From Bacteroidota bacterium (GTDB lineage Bacteria > Bacteroidota > Bacteroidia > Bacteroidales > F082): a DNA stretch of 42,752 bases. The position numbers and the translations under genes are program-made. Positions 8,316 to 16,688 of the stretch are shown piece after piece. Under the pieces are notes generated by a model. The model saw only the letters and a program-made list of their open reading frames with translations. It made no database searches and had not been told where the DNA came from. How positions within the stretch are numbered: position 1 is the stretch's first letter; each line of letters begins with the position of its first letter. Where the stretch lies: NCBI GenBank assembly GCA_016845175.1, contig JAERTD010000079.1, positions 1-42,752 on the forward strand. Reading direction: 5' to 3'.

Positions 8316-8607
8316 TCATGGGAAACTCCATAATAAAGGTGCTACCTCCATCTGTATTGTTTGTTGCGCTGATGGTACCTCCATGTCGCTCTATACACAT
8401 TTTAACGAGAGAGAGCCCTACGCCTGAGCCTTGATATTCAGAAGTGTTTCCTGCCCTGTAGAATTCATTGAATATTTGCTCAAGTTCGGCTTCAGGTATC
8501 CATTCCACACAAATCTCACGTGTAATGCCACCAAAATCAACGCAGGCCATTTTTATTTCTTCTACTTTGGAGAGGGATAAAATTTTACCAGGTAAGGATA
8601 AACACAT
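8293..8607 (-). CDS. Chimeric ORF: HypC N-terminus joined to the C-terminal half of a histidine-kinase ATPase domain
   Basis: 104 aa. Residues 1-40 read as HypC/HupF: MCLSLPGKIL with the essential Cys2, then MACVDFGGITREICVEWIP. The rest of HypC (the usual YVLVHVGFAI part) is missing. From about residue 37 the sequence is instead the end of a GHKL kinase domain: IPEAELEQIFNEFYRAG (F box), GSGVGLSLVK (G2 box), then GGTISATNNTDGGSTFIMEFP. N and G1 boxes are absent, so it cannot bind ATP as a normal kinase. The reading frame is open across the join. The tail overlaps hypA by 23 nt. It is most simply a deletion relic that happens to be in frame; whether it is translated is unknown. Confidence 0.8.
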   Translation of the reverse strand: MCLSLPGKILSLSKVEEIKMACVDFGGITREICVEWIPEAELEQIFNEFYRAGNTSEYQGSGVGLSLVKMCIERHGGTISATNNTDGGSTFIMEFPMITPPPAT

Positions 8608-8735
8608 GATTCCTCATTTTGAAGTAAATATAAGGAAATTAGTTGAGTTATCCAATTTATTTAGCCATTAACAGCTTGATAATAGGATTGTTAATAAAAA
8701 ACTATTGCAGATGATTTTCCAGATATAGCATGGGT

Positions 8736-9932
8736 TTAGTCATATAACAGGTATTTCTCCCGGATTTTCATGAATTCTGACAATTCTCTTCTCCAGCTGT
8801 ACTTTATGTTTTCGGGTGAAACCTGACGGATGATTTGCTTTCTCAGTTTATCAGTTCCAGCCAATTTATCAAAATATGCGTTGAAGAACTCATGATCCTG
8901 AGACATGAATTTATGGGATTCTGCCAGCCAACCGATATTAAGTGATTGGTAATTATACTTATAATTGGATGCGTAATCTTTCAGGTTTTGACCATAACAA
9001 TTCTGCCCCAAAAATTTGGGTTTAGCACTTTTTCCCGGGATACTTCTGGGAGTAAAAATATAGCTGCCGAGATAAAAATGAGGATGTCCGTAGACCTCAA
9101 ATGGGTGATCCGTACCACGACCCACACTCATGATGGTGCCTTCAAACAAACATAAGGATGGATACAAATACACCGATCGCCAGCTGGGTAAGTTGGGGGA
9201 AGGGTCAGTTGGCAGTTTCACAATGTACTTATGTTTGTAATCGGACATTGGGATAATTTGTAACTCGCAGGCAGTGCTATCCTTCATCCACTTCTCGCCA
9301 TTAACCATCTGGGCATACTCTCCGATGGTCATTCCGTATACAATGGGTACCGGGTGCATCCCTACAAATGAGCGGTAGGCTGTGTCAAGTACCGGACCAT
9401 CCACATAAAAGGCATTGGGATTGGGGCGATCCAGCACTATGAGTGGAATGTCAAAGGCAGCACAGGCTTCCATTACATAGGTTAGCGTAGATATATAAGT
9501 ATAAAACCGAACACCAACATCCTGCAAATCGAAAACCATCACATCTATTCCTGCCATATCCTGTTTGCCTGGTTTCCGTTTGTTGCCGTATAAGGAAACC
9601 AATGGGATCAGGGTTTTGTTATCTATAATCGTAGATACCTTCTCACCGGCTTCGGCCTGACCTCGGAAACCATGTTCTGGACTAAAAATTCTAATAATGT
9701 GTACTCCTTGTGATAGGAGGGTGTCCACCAAATGACTACCGTTCACCATACTTGCCTTATGTGCTACAATACCAACCTTTTTGCCCTTGAGGAGTGGCAA
9801 GTATTCATCCAGTTGTTGTGCTCCGGTTTTTATATCCTTATAGCTTTTGAGCATGGGTCGGTCGCCTTGTGCGGAACAAATAACGATTCCAAACATAAAA
9901 ACCACTGCATAAATCATTGCTTTAGCTGCCAT
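8736..9932 (-). CDS. NamZ-type exo-beta-N-acetylmuramidase (DUF1343)
   Basis: 398 aa with a signal peptide (cleavage near VICSAQ, about residue 22). It matches the DUF1343 family in order: GKKVGIVAHKAS, then IFSPEHGFRGQAEAGEKV, SLYGNKRKPG, a VFDLQDVGVRFYTYIST block, LDRPNP, MTIGEYAQMVNGE, PSPNLPSW and EGTIMSVGRGTDHPFE. Characterised members release N-acetylmuramic acid from the non-reducing ends of peptidoglycan fragments, so a role in cell-wall recycling or scavenging is likely. The protein should be periplasmic or exported. Its start codon is directly back to back with the first ATG of the LolC-like permease. Confidence 0.88.
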   Translation of the reverse strand: MAAKAMIYAVVFMFGIVICSAQGDRPMLKSYKDIKTGAQQLDEYLPLLKGKKVGIVAHKASMVNGSHLVDTLLSQGVHIIRIFSPEHGFRGQAEAGEKVSTIIDNKTLIPLVSLYGNKRKPGKQDMAGIDVMVFDLQDVGVRFYTYISTLTYVMEACAAFDIPLIVLDRPNPNAFYVDGPVLDTAYRSFVGMHPVPIVYGMTIGEYAQMVNGEKWMKDSTACELQIIPMSDYKHKYIVKLPTDPSPNLPSWRSVYLYPSLCLFEGTIMSVGRGTDHPFEVYGHPHFYLGSYIFTPRSIPGKSAKPKFLGQNCYGQNLKDYASNYKYNYQSLNIGWLAESHKFMSQDHEFFNAYFDKLAGTDKLRKQIIRQVSPENIKYSWRRELSEFMKIREKYLLYD

Positions 9933-11198
9933 ATGATCCCTTTTGTTAATTTTGTCAAAACTGCAACCGTTTTGAAGCTCGAATATTTCATCGCCAAACG
10001 CATTGGAGAGGCAAAAACCAACTCCTATTCTAAACCCGTAGTTTGGATTTCATACATAAGCATAGCACTGGGCCTGGCTCTGATGATCATTTCAGTTGCT
10101 GTAGTCATTGGGTTTAAACAGTCAATAAGTCATAAAATTATTGGTTTTGCCTCACATGTGCAAATCATTCCCTTTGATAATAATGAATCTCTGGAAGCCA
10201 AACCCCTAGATATTACTGGGTCATTTGTTGATAGCCTGAGGCAACATCCTGATATTAAGCATTTGCAGTTTACGGCAAGAAAAGCCGGAGTGTTGAAATC
10301 TGAAGAACAAGTACAGGGAATTGTAATTAAAGGAATCGACTCAGGCTATGATAAAGCATTTTTACAGGAAAGCCTTGTGGAAGGAAGTTTTCCGGATGTT
10401 AGTGGAGAAAAAACTTCCAATGAGGTCCTAGTTTCTGTCGATCTTGCCAAAATGATGCGTTTGTCCATTGGTGATGACGTGAGGTTGTGGTTTGTAAGCG
10501 GAGAACAGGCCCAGGCTCGTGGACGAAAACTATCCATCGTTGGACTTTATCAAACCAGTTTGGAAGAATTTGATGGCGTATATATTTTTGGTGATCTGCG
10601 CCATATCAGAAAACTTAATAACTGGAATGAGAACCAGGCAGGCAGCATAGAGATCTATTTGCAGCATCCCGACAAACTTGATGAGGTCGCCTCACAACTC
10701 TATCGGAGGATTCCTTATGACCTTAACCTGATCACAGTCACCAATTCATACCCTCAAATATTCAATTGGCTGGCACTGCTGGATATGAATGTGATCGTCA
10801 TTCTTACCATTCTCATACTGGTGGCTACAATAACCATGATTTCAACCTTGTTTATACTCATTATCGAGAGAACCAGAATGGTGGGTGCTTTAAAAGCGAT
10901 GGGGGCCAATAATGCATCCATTCGTAAAATATTTTTATACAGGGCGTCTTCAATCATTCTTAAAGGTATGCTTTGGGGAAATATCATTGGACTGGCATTC
11001 TATACCTTGCAGTATAATTTTAAACTGATTTCATTATCACCTGCAGACTATTATGTGGACTATGTCCCTGTATCACTCTCCATGCCTCACTTCCTTTTAT
11101 TGAATGGAGGTGCATTTGTCGCCTGTATGCTCATGCTGATCGTACCCTCTCATTATATCTCACGTATCGTTCCGGCACAAGCCCTTCGTTACGAATAG
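9933..11198 (+). CDS. LolC/FtsX-type ABC transporter permease
   Basis: 421 aa from ATG 9933. Relatives usually begin MKLEYFIAKRI, which here corresponds to a TTG at 9972 (LKLEYFIAKRIGEAKT), so the true start may be 39 nt later. One N-terminal membrane segment (about 36-59) precedes a large periplasmic MacB-like domain (60-325). Three C-terminal segments then form the FtsX domain, with the ERTRMVGALKAMGA coupling region typical of LolC/LolE. The family extracts lipoproteins from the inner membrane with the LolD ATPase, or drives other periplasmic processes. No ATPase gene is adjacent. It ends with the common LRYE motif. Confidence 0.85.
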   Translation: MIPFVNFVKTATVLKLEYFIAKRIGEAKTNSYSKPVVWISYISIALGLALMIISVAVVIGFKQSISHKIIGFASHVQIIPFDNNESLEAKPLDITGSFVDSLRQHPDIKHLQFTARKAGVLKSEEQVQGIVIKGIDSGYDKAFLQESLVEGSFPDVSGEKTSNEVLVSVDLAKMMRLSIGDDVRLWFVSGEQAQARGRKLSIVGLYQTSLEEFDGVYIFGDLRHIRKLNNWNENQAGSIEIYLQHPDKLDEVASQLYRRIPYDLNLITVTNSYPQIFNWLALLDMNVIVILTILILVATITMISTLFILIIERTRMVGALKAMGANNASIRKIFLYRASSIILKGMLWGNIIGLAFYTLQYNFKLISLSPADYYVDYVPVSLSMPHFLLLNGGAFVACMLMLIVPSHYISRIVPAQALRYE

Positions 11199-11344
11199 GC
11201 TAGCAGTTTTCAATGTTTGGATGGACGTCTATTCAGACAACCTAAGGGCGGAATATGGTGGTATTTCAAAATAATTTAGAAAAGAAATAAACTAAGGGTT
11301 TTATGGGTAAATGCTGTTTTATATCATAATCCCTGATAAAGCAA

Positions 11345-11379
11345 TTGGCGAGAAATCAGGTCCATATGGGATATTTTTG
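11345..11379 (+). promoter_or_regulatory. Promoter of the cysteine-synthase-like gene
   Basis: TTG (11345-11347) lies 24 nt before TATTTTTG (11372-11379), a full TAnnTTTG match ending 18 nt before the ATG at 11398. Confidence 0.5.
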
Positions 11380-11397
11380 TAGTGAAAAATCTATACT

Positions 11398-12528
11398 ATG
11401 AAAAAGGCATCGAACAGAATTCTTGGATTATCAAGTTTGGTGGGTAATACCCCATTACTGGCTATAAATTTCAAATATAAAGGTGAAGAGCGGGTAATTT
11501 ACGCAAAGGCTGAAAACCTGAATATGACGGGTAGTATCAAGGACCGGATGGCTCTACACATCCTAACCAAAGCTTATCAAAGGGGGTTGTTGAAAGAGGG
11601 CGACCGATTAATTGAAGCTACCAGCGGGAATACTGGAATTTCCATTGCAGCCATTGGAAAAGCAGTGGGGCATTCGGTTACGATTTTCATGCCTGACTGG
11701 ATGAGTGACGAGCGCAAAAACCTGATCCGTTCCCTGGGCTCAGATATTCGATTGGTTACTAAGGAGGAGGGAGGCTTTCTGGGTAGTATTCAAATGGCTG
11801 AAGATATGGCCAAGAACGAAGCCAATACTTTCCTTCCACGGCAATTCTCCAACGAAGATAATGTTGATGCCCATTATCAGAGCACAGGGCCTGAGTTGTG
11901 GTGGCAATTGAGATACAGAAACCTCATGCCTGATGCTTTTGTAGCAGGTGTAGGAACGGGAGGAACCGTTATGGGCGTTGGAAAATACCTCAGGCAGCAG
12001 AAAAGTGAAATCAAAATACATCCTCTGGAACCCGCCAATTCACCAACCATGTCCACCGGATATAAAGTGGGGAAACACCGAATTCAAGGAATTTCTGATG
12101 AGTTTATACCATCTATCGTAGACCTAAGTAATCTGGATGAAATCGTGAGTGTAGATGATGGTGATGCCATTATCATGGCGCAGCAGCTTTCCACAGAACT
12201 GGGCATTGGGGTTGGTATATCTTCGGGGGCTAACTTTCTTGGGGCCTTGAAAATTCAAGAAGAAATGGGGAAGGAAGCCGTGGTGGTTACGGTTTTTCCT
12301 GATAGCAATAAGAAATACCTGAGTACTAATTTATTGGATGAAGAACCTGTGAAGGAAGGTTTTCTGGCTCCTGATGTGGAACTGAATAGTTTCCGCGCCT
12401 TTAAACGTGTCTGTCATACCTGCTGTGATCCAAGTGATTGTGTAGAGGCCAAATATCAGGGAGAAGATGTGGCCTTTCAGCTGCCCTACTGCCCGAGAAG
12501 GGGCGATCAGAGCTATGTTATTCGTTAG
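11398..12528 (+). CDS. Cysteine-synthase-family PLP enzyme with a Cys-rich C-terminal tail
   Basis: 376 aa. The first ~315 residues follow O-acetylserine sulfhydrylase/cystathionine beta-synthase: VGNTPLL near residue 15, the Schiff-base lysine K48 in [10 protein letters not shown], the substrate loop TSGNTG (75-80), the cofactor-phosphate glycine loop [10 protein letters not shown] near 184, and [10 protein letters not shown] near 280. It would make cysteine or a related amino acid from an activated serine. Residues 316-376 are an extension absent from ordinary CysK. It carries five cysteines (C339, C342, C343, C348, C365) in a CHTCC...C...YCPRRG pattern that looks able to bind metal or form disulfides. 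The exact reaction is uncertain. It has its own promoter and terminator. Confidence 0.85.
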   Translation: MKKASNRILGLSSLVGNTPLLAINFKYKGEERVIYAKAENLNMTGSIKDRMALHILTKAYQRGLLKEGDRLIEATSGNTGISIAAIGKAVGHSVTIFMPDWMSDERKNLIRSLGSDIRLVTKEEGGFLGSIQMAEDMAKNEANTFLPRQFSNEDNVDAHYQSTGPELWWQLRYRNLMPDAFVAGVGTGGTVMGVGKYLRQQKSEIKIHPLEPANSPTMSTGYKVGKHRIQGISDEFIPSIVDLSNLDEIVSVDDGDAIIMAQQLSTELGIGVGISSGANFLGALKIQEEMGKEAVVVTVFPDSNKKYLSTNLLDEEPVKEGFLAPDVELNSFRAFKRVCHTCCDPSDCVEAKYQGEDVAFQLPYCPRRGDQSYVIR

Positions 12529-12546
12529 ACTATCACTTGTACCCAC

Positions 12547-12581
12547 AAAAAAAGCTTGCCAATAAATGGCAAGCTTTTTTT
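12547..12581. terminator. Bidirectional terminator between the CysK-like and cold-shock genes
   Basis: AAGCTTGCC and GGCAAGCTT form a 9-bp stem with a 7-nt loop. A-tracts and T-tracts of seven flank the two sides, so it can end both convergent transcripts. Confidence 0.88.
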
Positions 12582-12606
12582 GTGTAATAGAAAATTAAGA
12601 GTACGA

Positions 12607-12798
12607 TTAGATTACTCTTACATTTACTGCGTTTAAGCCTTTTCTACCTTCTTTTAATTCAAATTCAACTGCGTCACCTTCGTTGATTTCGTCAATTAAA
12701 CCTGATACGTGTACGAAGTACTCTTTTTTTGTTTCATCTTCAATAACAAATCCAAATCCTTTGGACTCATTGAAGAATTTTACTGTTCCATTATTCAT
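12607..12798 (-). CDS. Cold-shock domain protein (CspA family)
   Basis: 63 aa from ATG 12798. An upstream in-frame ATG at 12837 would add 13 non-conserved residues and would lie upstream of the -7 box, so it is rejected. The RNP motifs are GFGFV and a YFVHVSG variant of the usual DIFVHFS. The protein has the five-strand OB fold of cold-shock proteins and binds single-stranded nucleic acid as an RNA chaperone. Length and sequence are typical for the short Bacteroidota form. Confidence 0.92.
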   Translation of the reverse strand: MNNGTVKFFNESKGFGFVIEDETKKEYFVHVSGLIDEINEGDAVEFELKEGRKGLNAVNVRVI

Positions 12799-12817
12799 TG
12801 TTAAAAAATTTAGGCTG

Positions 12818-12846
12818 CAAAGATAGTATAAAAGCAATCAAACAAA
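12818..12846 (-). promoter_or_regulatory. Promoter of the cold-shock gene
   Basis: On the minus strand TTTG (12846-12843) lies 17 nt before TATCTTTG (12825-12818), an exact TAnnTTTG match. The leader would be short, about 15 nt. Confidence 0.55.
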
Positions 12847-13005
12847 CAAAGAAAAACTTCTTTTATTTCAATGAAATGAGGCTGTGGGTTTGGATGGGAT
12901 CAGGAATGAAAAATTGTGAGTTTAAAGAGGGGGAATCTTTTGGTAATGCCTAGATTCAGGATGTGTAAAATATATGAGGCTGAAGCTGATATTTATTTAA
13001 TATAC

Positions 13006-14658
13006 TTAGTAATTCCCTTCATAATCCCGCCACTTAGCCACTTCTAGAAAAACGGTATCTGCAAAACCAAAATGGAGAGACCTGTTGGGTATTTCTTCAC
13101 CTTCCTTTGATACTTCCACAGTTGACCACTTTCCGCGTGTAATCTTATACTCCATGGCCTTTCTTTTGGGCCGAAGGTTTAAATAATGCTTGCCATCACT
13201 GAATTTGACGAATTTTAATTCTTTGTCGCCAGGCCTCCATCCATTAAAGTCAGGAGCGAGAAACAGACTTTCCTCTGTAGGCCCGACAGCAGGCAATCGA
13301 TCAACAACGAGCGTAATTATTTCTGTTTGTGTACTGGGTAAGTCTTGCCAGGCTTCTATGTCCAATTGAATGGTGTCAGTATCAGCATAGTTGTAGGTAT
13401 GTACAGGTAAGTCAGTTCCATCTGCTTTAATTTGAAAAGAGCTTCCGGATCCACGACTGACCCTGAACTGAAGGACTCCTCCTAAGCGTGGTATGGAAAT
13501 GATGTATCTTCCATAACGATAGGGCTCAAATCGGTACCGGAGTTTACCAGCTTCCCAATGATTAAAATTACCCGATAAATAGATATTGGCATTATCAGGA
13601 GTGGTTTCCGGTAAGGCGTTTAATATGATAGTAAGCTCATCGGTGTTCTTGGGTTGTATATCCTTCCATCCATCGATACTGATCAATATGGTGTCGGATT
13701 GGCTCAAGTCGGTATATCGGTTTTCTCTATCCGATCCGCCCATGTTTACTTCCGCATTGAACCAACCACCCCGGGTTATTTTGTATTCCAATCCATAATC
13801 CCTTGCAGGCATTTTGAATATCATCCGGCCATCATCCAGCTTCCTGAATTGATAATTCCGGTTGGATGTACTCCAGGAATTTATATTCCCTGCCAGATAT
13901 ATGGATTCCTGCTTGGGTGTGCGTTCAGGAAGTTGATCAATGATGAGAACCACTTCTCCCTGATCTTCTGAAGACAAATCAAGCCAGCCCTGGATGTTCA
14001 GATAGATGGTGTCTGAGATGCCAAAGCTAATTCTTCTATTCTGAATTTCGCCACCAAAGCCATCAGACTCTGATGTTTGCATACTTCCTCTGGTGACTTT
14101 GCAATCTATAGATGTTCCTTTTTCAGGTCTGTATAAGGTCAGGTAATATTGGCCATTTTCATTTTCAGTAAAAATCGAATGGTTGTCAGGGTCCCAATTA
14201 TTAAGACTGCTGGCGAGGGCCAAGATGTCATACTCAGGTGTATTATTGGGTATTTGATCAATAATCAGGGTGACCTTTGGACAATCTACAGGATCCCGGT
14301 CCTGCCAGCTGAGAATACTGGCTGCTATGGAATCTGCGCTACCGGTAAGAAACATCCGGTTGCTGATTTCCTCTCCACACATACCTTTTTCAACGGTTTT
14401 CCAATCGCCGCGTGAGAATTTATATTCCAACCAACCATAGCCTGGTGGAATCTCAATATAATAGTTGCTGTCGCTGGCCATTTCAAGCTGATACCTTTGG
14501 TCACCCGGTTCCCAATTGTTAAAGTTCCCTGTGATATACAGGGGTTCCCCCATAGGTGTGTTGGCCGGAATATGATCTACCTTGATAACCACACTGGTGC
14601 AGGAAGTAAGTATTGCTGCCGCAATCAGTATTATCCAAATGTGATATCTTTTGATCAT
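13006..14658 (-). CDS. Lipoprotein with five tandem CBM20/48-like (starch-binding-fold) domains
   Basis: 550 aa from ATG 14658. This start places a lipoprotein signal, MIKRYHIWIILIAAAILTSC, at the N-terminus with Cys20 as lipid anchor. A start at 14715 would add 19 polar residues and lie before the -7 box at 14713. The mature part is five copies of a ~100-residue unit. Each has a (LP/IP)..TP segment, a YLTGNFN.W-like segment, a YKxxRGxW-like segment with downstream NR, and a closing DTI...W.D. This pattern is seen in alpha-amylase- and AMPK-type carbohydrate-binding modules. No catalytic domain is present. Copies 2 and 4 have diverged most. By inference it is an outer-membrane or periplasmic glycan-binding protein. 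It lies 96 nt downstream of a LytTR regulator on the same strand. Confidence 0.8.
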   Translation of the reverse strand: MIKRYHIWIILIAAAILTSCTSVVIKVDHIPANTPMGEPLYITGNFNNWEPGDQRYQLEMASDSNYYIEIPPGYGWLEYKFSRGDWKTVEKGMCGEEISNRMFLTGSADSIAASILSWQDRDPVDCPKVTLIIDQIPNNTPEYDILALASSLNNWDPDNHSIFTENENGQYYLTLYRPEKGTSIDCKVTRGSMQTSESDGFGGEIQNRRISFGISDTIYLNIQGWLDLSSEDQGEVVLIIDQLPERTPKQESIYLAGNINSWSTSNRNYQFRKLDDGRMIFKMPARDYGLEYKITRGGWFNAEVNMGGSDRENRYTDLSQSDTILISIDGWKDIQPKNTDELTIILNALPETTPDNANIYLSGNFNHWEAGKLRYRFEPYRYGRYIISIPRLGGVLQFRVSRGSGSSFQIKADGTDLPVHTYNYADTDTIQLDIEAWQDLPSTQTEIITLVVDRLPAVGPTEESLFLAPDFNGWRPGDKELKFVKFSDGKHYLNLRPKRKAMEYKITRGKWSTVEVSKEGEEIPNRSLHFGFADTVFLEVAKWRDYEGNY

Positions 14659-14712
14659 CTTCGATGTTGTTGTTTCTTCTTTTTGATGGTTTCCCATCGA
14701 ATTTTTAAGCTG

Positions 14713-14720
14713 CAAATGTA
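14713..14720 (-). promoter_or_regulatory. -7 box of the five-domain lipoprotein gene
   Basis: On the minus strand TACATTTG matches TAnnTTTG exactly, placing transcription start near 14706 and an approximately 48-nt leader before ATG 14658. No well-spaced TTG is seen, so the promoter may depend on an activator. Confidence 0.4.
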
Positions 14721-14754
14721 TTTCTTTCCAATAATGTTCAGGTGTATATACCCG

Positions 14755-15552
14755 CTATTGATCTATCCATTCTAAAAATTGGTTTACTTTCACCCGACTT
14801 ACCAGTACTTTTTCCTCAGTTGGTGGATCAAGCTTAATGAGTAATCGGCTGTTAAAATATTTATTGATTGTATCGATGGCGCTAATATGAGCAATAAAAG
14901 AACGATTCAAGCGGAAAAAGGCATCCGGATCAAGCAGCGAGCTCAATTCTTCCAATGCATAATCAACAAAATACTCCTTGTTGTCTTTACTGACCAATAG
15001 AACGGTGTTGTCTTCTGCTTTGAAATAGGAAACATCCGCCACATCAATATGAAGAATTTGGTCTCCCAAGCGGCTGATGAACCTGGTTTTATAGCTTTGG
15101 GACTTTATGGCTAACAAGCTTTCAATTTGTTCCAGATTCAGGGAGGGTGTTTTGGATTCTTGTCTATGTCCGCTAAGGTATTTGTCAAGCGCTGCATTGA
15201 GTTCCTTTTGCTTTACGGGTTTTAGGAGGTAGTCAATACTATTGACCTTGAAAGCTTGAATGGCATATTCGTCAAATGCAGTTGTAAAGATGACAGGGGT
15301 TTTGCTTTCAATATGTTGGAAGATTTCAAAACTGAGACCATCGGCCAATTGTATATCAAAGAACATCAAATCTATTTCCTGATGGTCATTGATATATGTT
15401 ATGGCATCGGATACTGTATCGATACAATCCATAAGTACCATGTCAAATGGACTGTTGTCCAATAAGCGGATCAGTTCTTTTTGAGCATGCGGTTCATCTT
15501 CCACAATCAGCACCTGTAAGGCCTTGTTTATGTGATCTTTTTTCGAACTCAT
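14755..15552 (-). CDS. LytTR-family response regulator
   Basis: 265 aa. The receiver domain spans residues 12-128, with the acidic pocket VEDE (17-20), phospho-acceptor D66 in FFDIQL, and the conserved Lys in YLLKPVK. The LytTR DNA-binding domain spans 155-262 (ISRLGDQILHIDVADVSYF, then FFRLNRSFIAHISAI). LytTR proteins bind pairs of direct repeats about two helical turns apart. Its start overlaps the kinase stop by 4 nt (ATGA), so the two are translationally coupled and form one two-component system. The downstream lipoprotein is a candidate target or operon member. Confidence 0.93.
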   Translation of the reverse strand: MSSKKDHINKALQVLIVEDEPHAQKELIRLLDNSPFDMVLMDCIDTVSDAITYINDHQEIDLMFFDIQLADGLSFEIFQHIESKTPVIFTTAFDEYAIQAFKVNSIDYLLKPVKQKELNAALDKYLSGHRQESKTPSLNLEQIESLLAIKSQSYKTRFISRLGDQILHIDVADVSYFKAEDNTVLLVSKDNKEYFVDYALEELSSLLDPDAFFRLNRSFIAHISAIDTINKYFNSRLLIKLDPPTEEKVLVSRVKVNQFLEWIDQ

Positions 15553-16601
15553 ATCAGAGGTACTTTTACCATAAATTCTTTATTGTTATTTGAAATAAAT
15601 ACTTCGTCCTTACTTAAATAGGCATAGCGGCTTTGAATATTCTTTAAGCCCAGACCGCTGCTATATGCCTGTTGTCTTTTGAGCTGTACATTATTCTTTA
15701 CAACCAGGAAGTTATTCTCTTGATATACTTCAATATGCAGTGGTTGTTTTTTGGAGATGATGTTATGCTTAATGGCATTTTCAATGAGCAGTTGTACTGT
15801 TAATGGAGCGATTTTGATCCCTTCAAGCTTTGGTATTTTCGACTTCTTTATGATCAGGTTACTGTCAAACCTGAGTTGAAGCAGATGAATGTAGGAATCA
15901 GAGAACTCGAGTTCTTCTTCAAGACTTACCAGGGTTTTTTCTCTGTTATCAAGTATATAACGATAGACATCTGATAGCTCACGTACAAATAAGCCGGCCT
16001 TATCCTGGTTTTCATAAATTAATGATGATAGGGTGTTTAAGCTGTTAAACAGGAAGTGTGGGTTGAGTTGGTTTCTCAAGGAATCCAACCTGATTTCCGT
16101 ATTCTCTTTTTTAAATCTTTCCAACTCAGCCAAACTAAACCGCCATTTTGTTTGCAGATAGAAGCTTAACTCCAGTATGGCAAATGCCAGCATTACTGCG
16201 GCAATAAAAAGTCCGCGTATCATTTCATCCAACAAGAAAATGTAGTAATTGTCAGCAAACAAGATAAGCCAGATCCAGCGGATGGCAGAGACCAGGATAA
16301 CAGCCACTAATGTGTCCAAGAGAAACTGGATGCTCAGCCGGATAATGGGATGTTCTTCCCAACTGAGCTTTTTACCAAGTTGAGTGTTGATGTAAAAGAT
16401 GAGTTCAAAAACACCATAGGTAAGCAATATAGATAAGCCATACTTTCCGATGGGTTGAAACAAAAGATAGTTTGTGTAGAATAGACTGAACACCACATCA
16501 AGGAGGAAGTTCAGCAGGACCCCCAGGATTATCCCATAGGTCCACCGAAACCAACGACTTACCTGAAAAACAGGGTCAGGGAAGTAAGTGTCTTTTGTCA
16601 T
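15549..16601 (-). CDS. LytS-like sensor histidine kinase (HisK_5TM-less, four-helix membrane type)
   Basis: 350 aa. Four predicted membrane helices (about 21-43, 53-71, 92-115, 127-150) precede a short coiled coil and the His_kinase dimerisation motif RNQLNPHFLFNSLNTL with H182. The ATPase domain follows: the N box is VQLLIENAIKHNI and a GLGLKNIQSRY glycine motif closes it. There is no large extracellular domain, so the signal is probably sensed within the membrane or through a partner. It is paired with the LytTR regulator, and the ABC-type permease 0.8 kb upstream on the opposite strand may be a functional neighbour. Confidence 0.92.
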   Translation of the reverse strand: MTKDTYFPDPVFQVSRWFRWTYGIILGVLLNFLLDVVFSLFYTNYLLFQPIGKYGLSILLTYGVFELIFYINTQLGKKLSWEEHPIIRLSIQFLLDTLVAVILVSAIRWIWLILFADNYYIFLLDEMIRGLFIAAVMLAFAILELSFYLQTKWRFSLAELERFKKENTEIRLDSLRNQLNPHFLFNSLNTLSSLIYENQDKAGLFVRELSDVYRYILDNREKTLVSLEEELEFSDSYIHLLQLRFDSNLIIKKSKIPKLEGIKIAPLTVQLLIENAIKHNIISKKQPLHIEVYQENNFLVVKNNVQLKRQQAYSSGLGLKNIQSRYAYLSKDEVFISNNNKEFMVKVPLI

Positions 16602-16619
16602 TCCAATGGCTTAACCTAT

Positions 16620-16646
16620 CAAATGTATGAAAATTGAATGAGGCAA
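16620..16646 (-). promoter_or_regulatory. Promoter of the LytS-like/LytTR operon
   Basis: On the minus strand TTG (16646-16644) lies 16 nt before TACATTTG (16627-16620), an exact -7 match ending 18 nt before ATG 16601. Confidence 0.55.
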
Positions 16647-16688
16647 CCGTATTTCTAAGAACGCTTATTGCAAGTAGGAGTGAAGTAC

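Noticed and set aside
12799..12837. Longer cold-shock protein starting at 12837
   Set aside because: The extra ATG lies upstream of the -7 box and the added residues are not part of the cold-shock domain.
14659..14715. Start of the five-domain lipoprotein at 14715
   Set aside because: It would hide the lipoprotein signal behind 19 polar residues and begin upstream of the likely transcription start.
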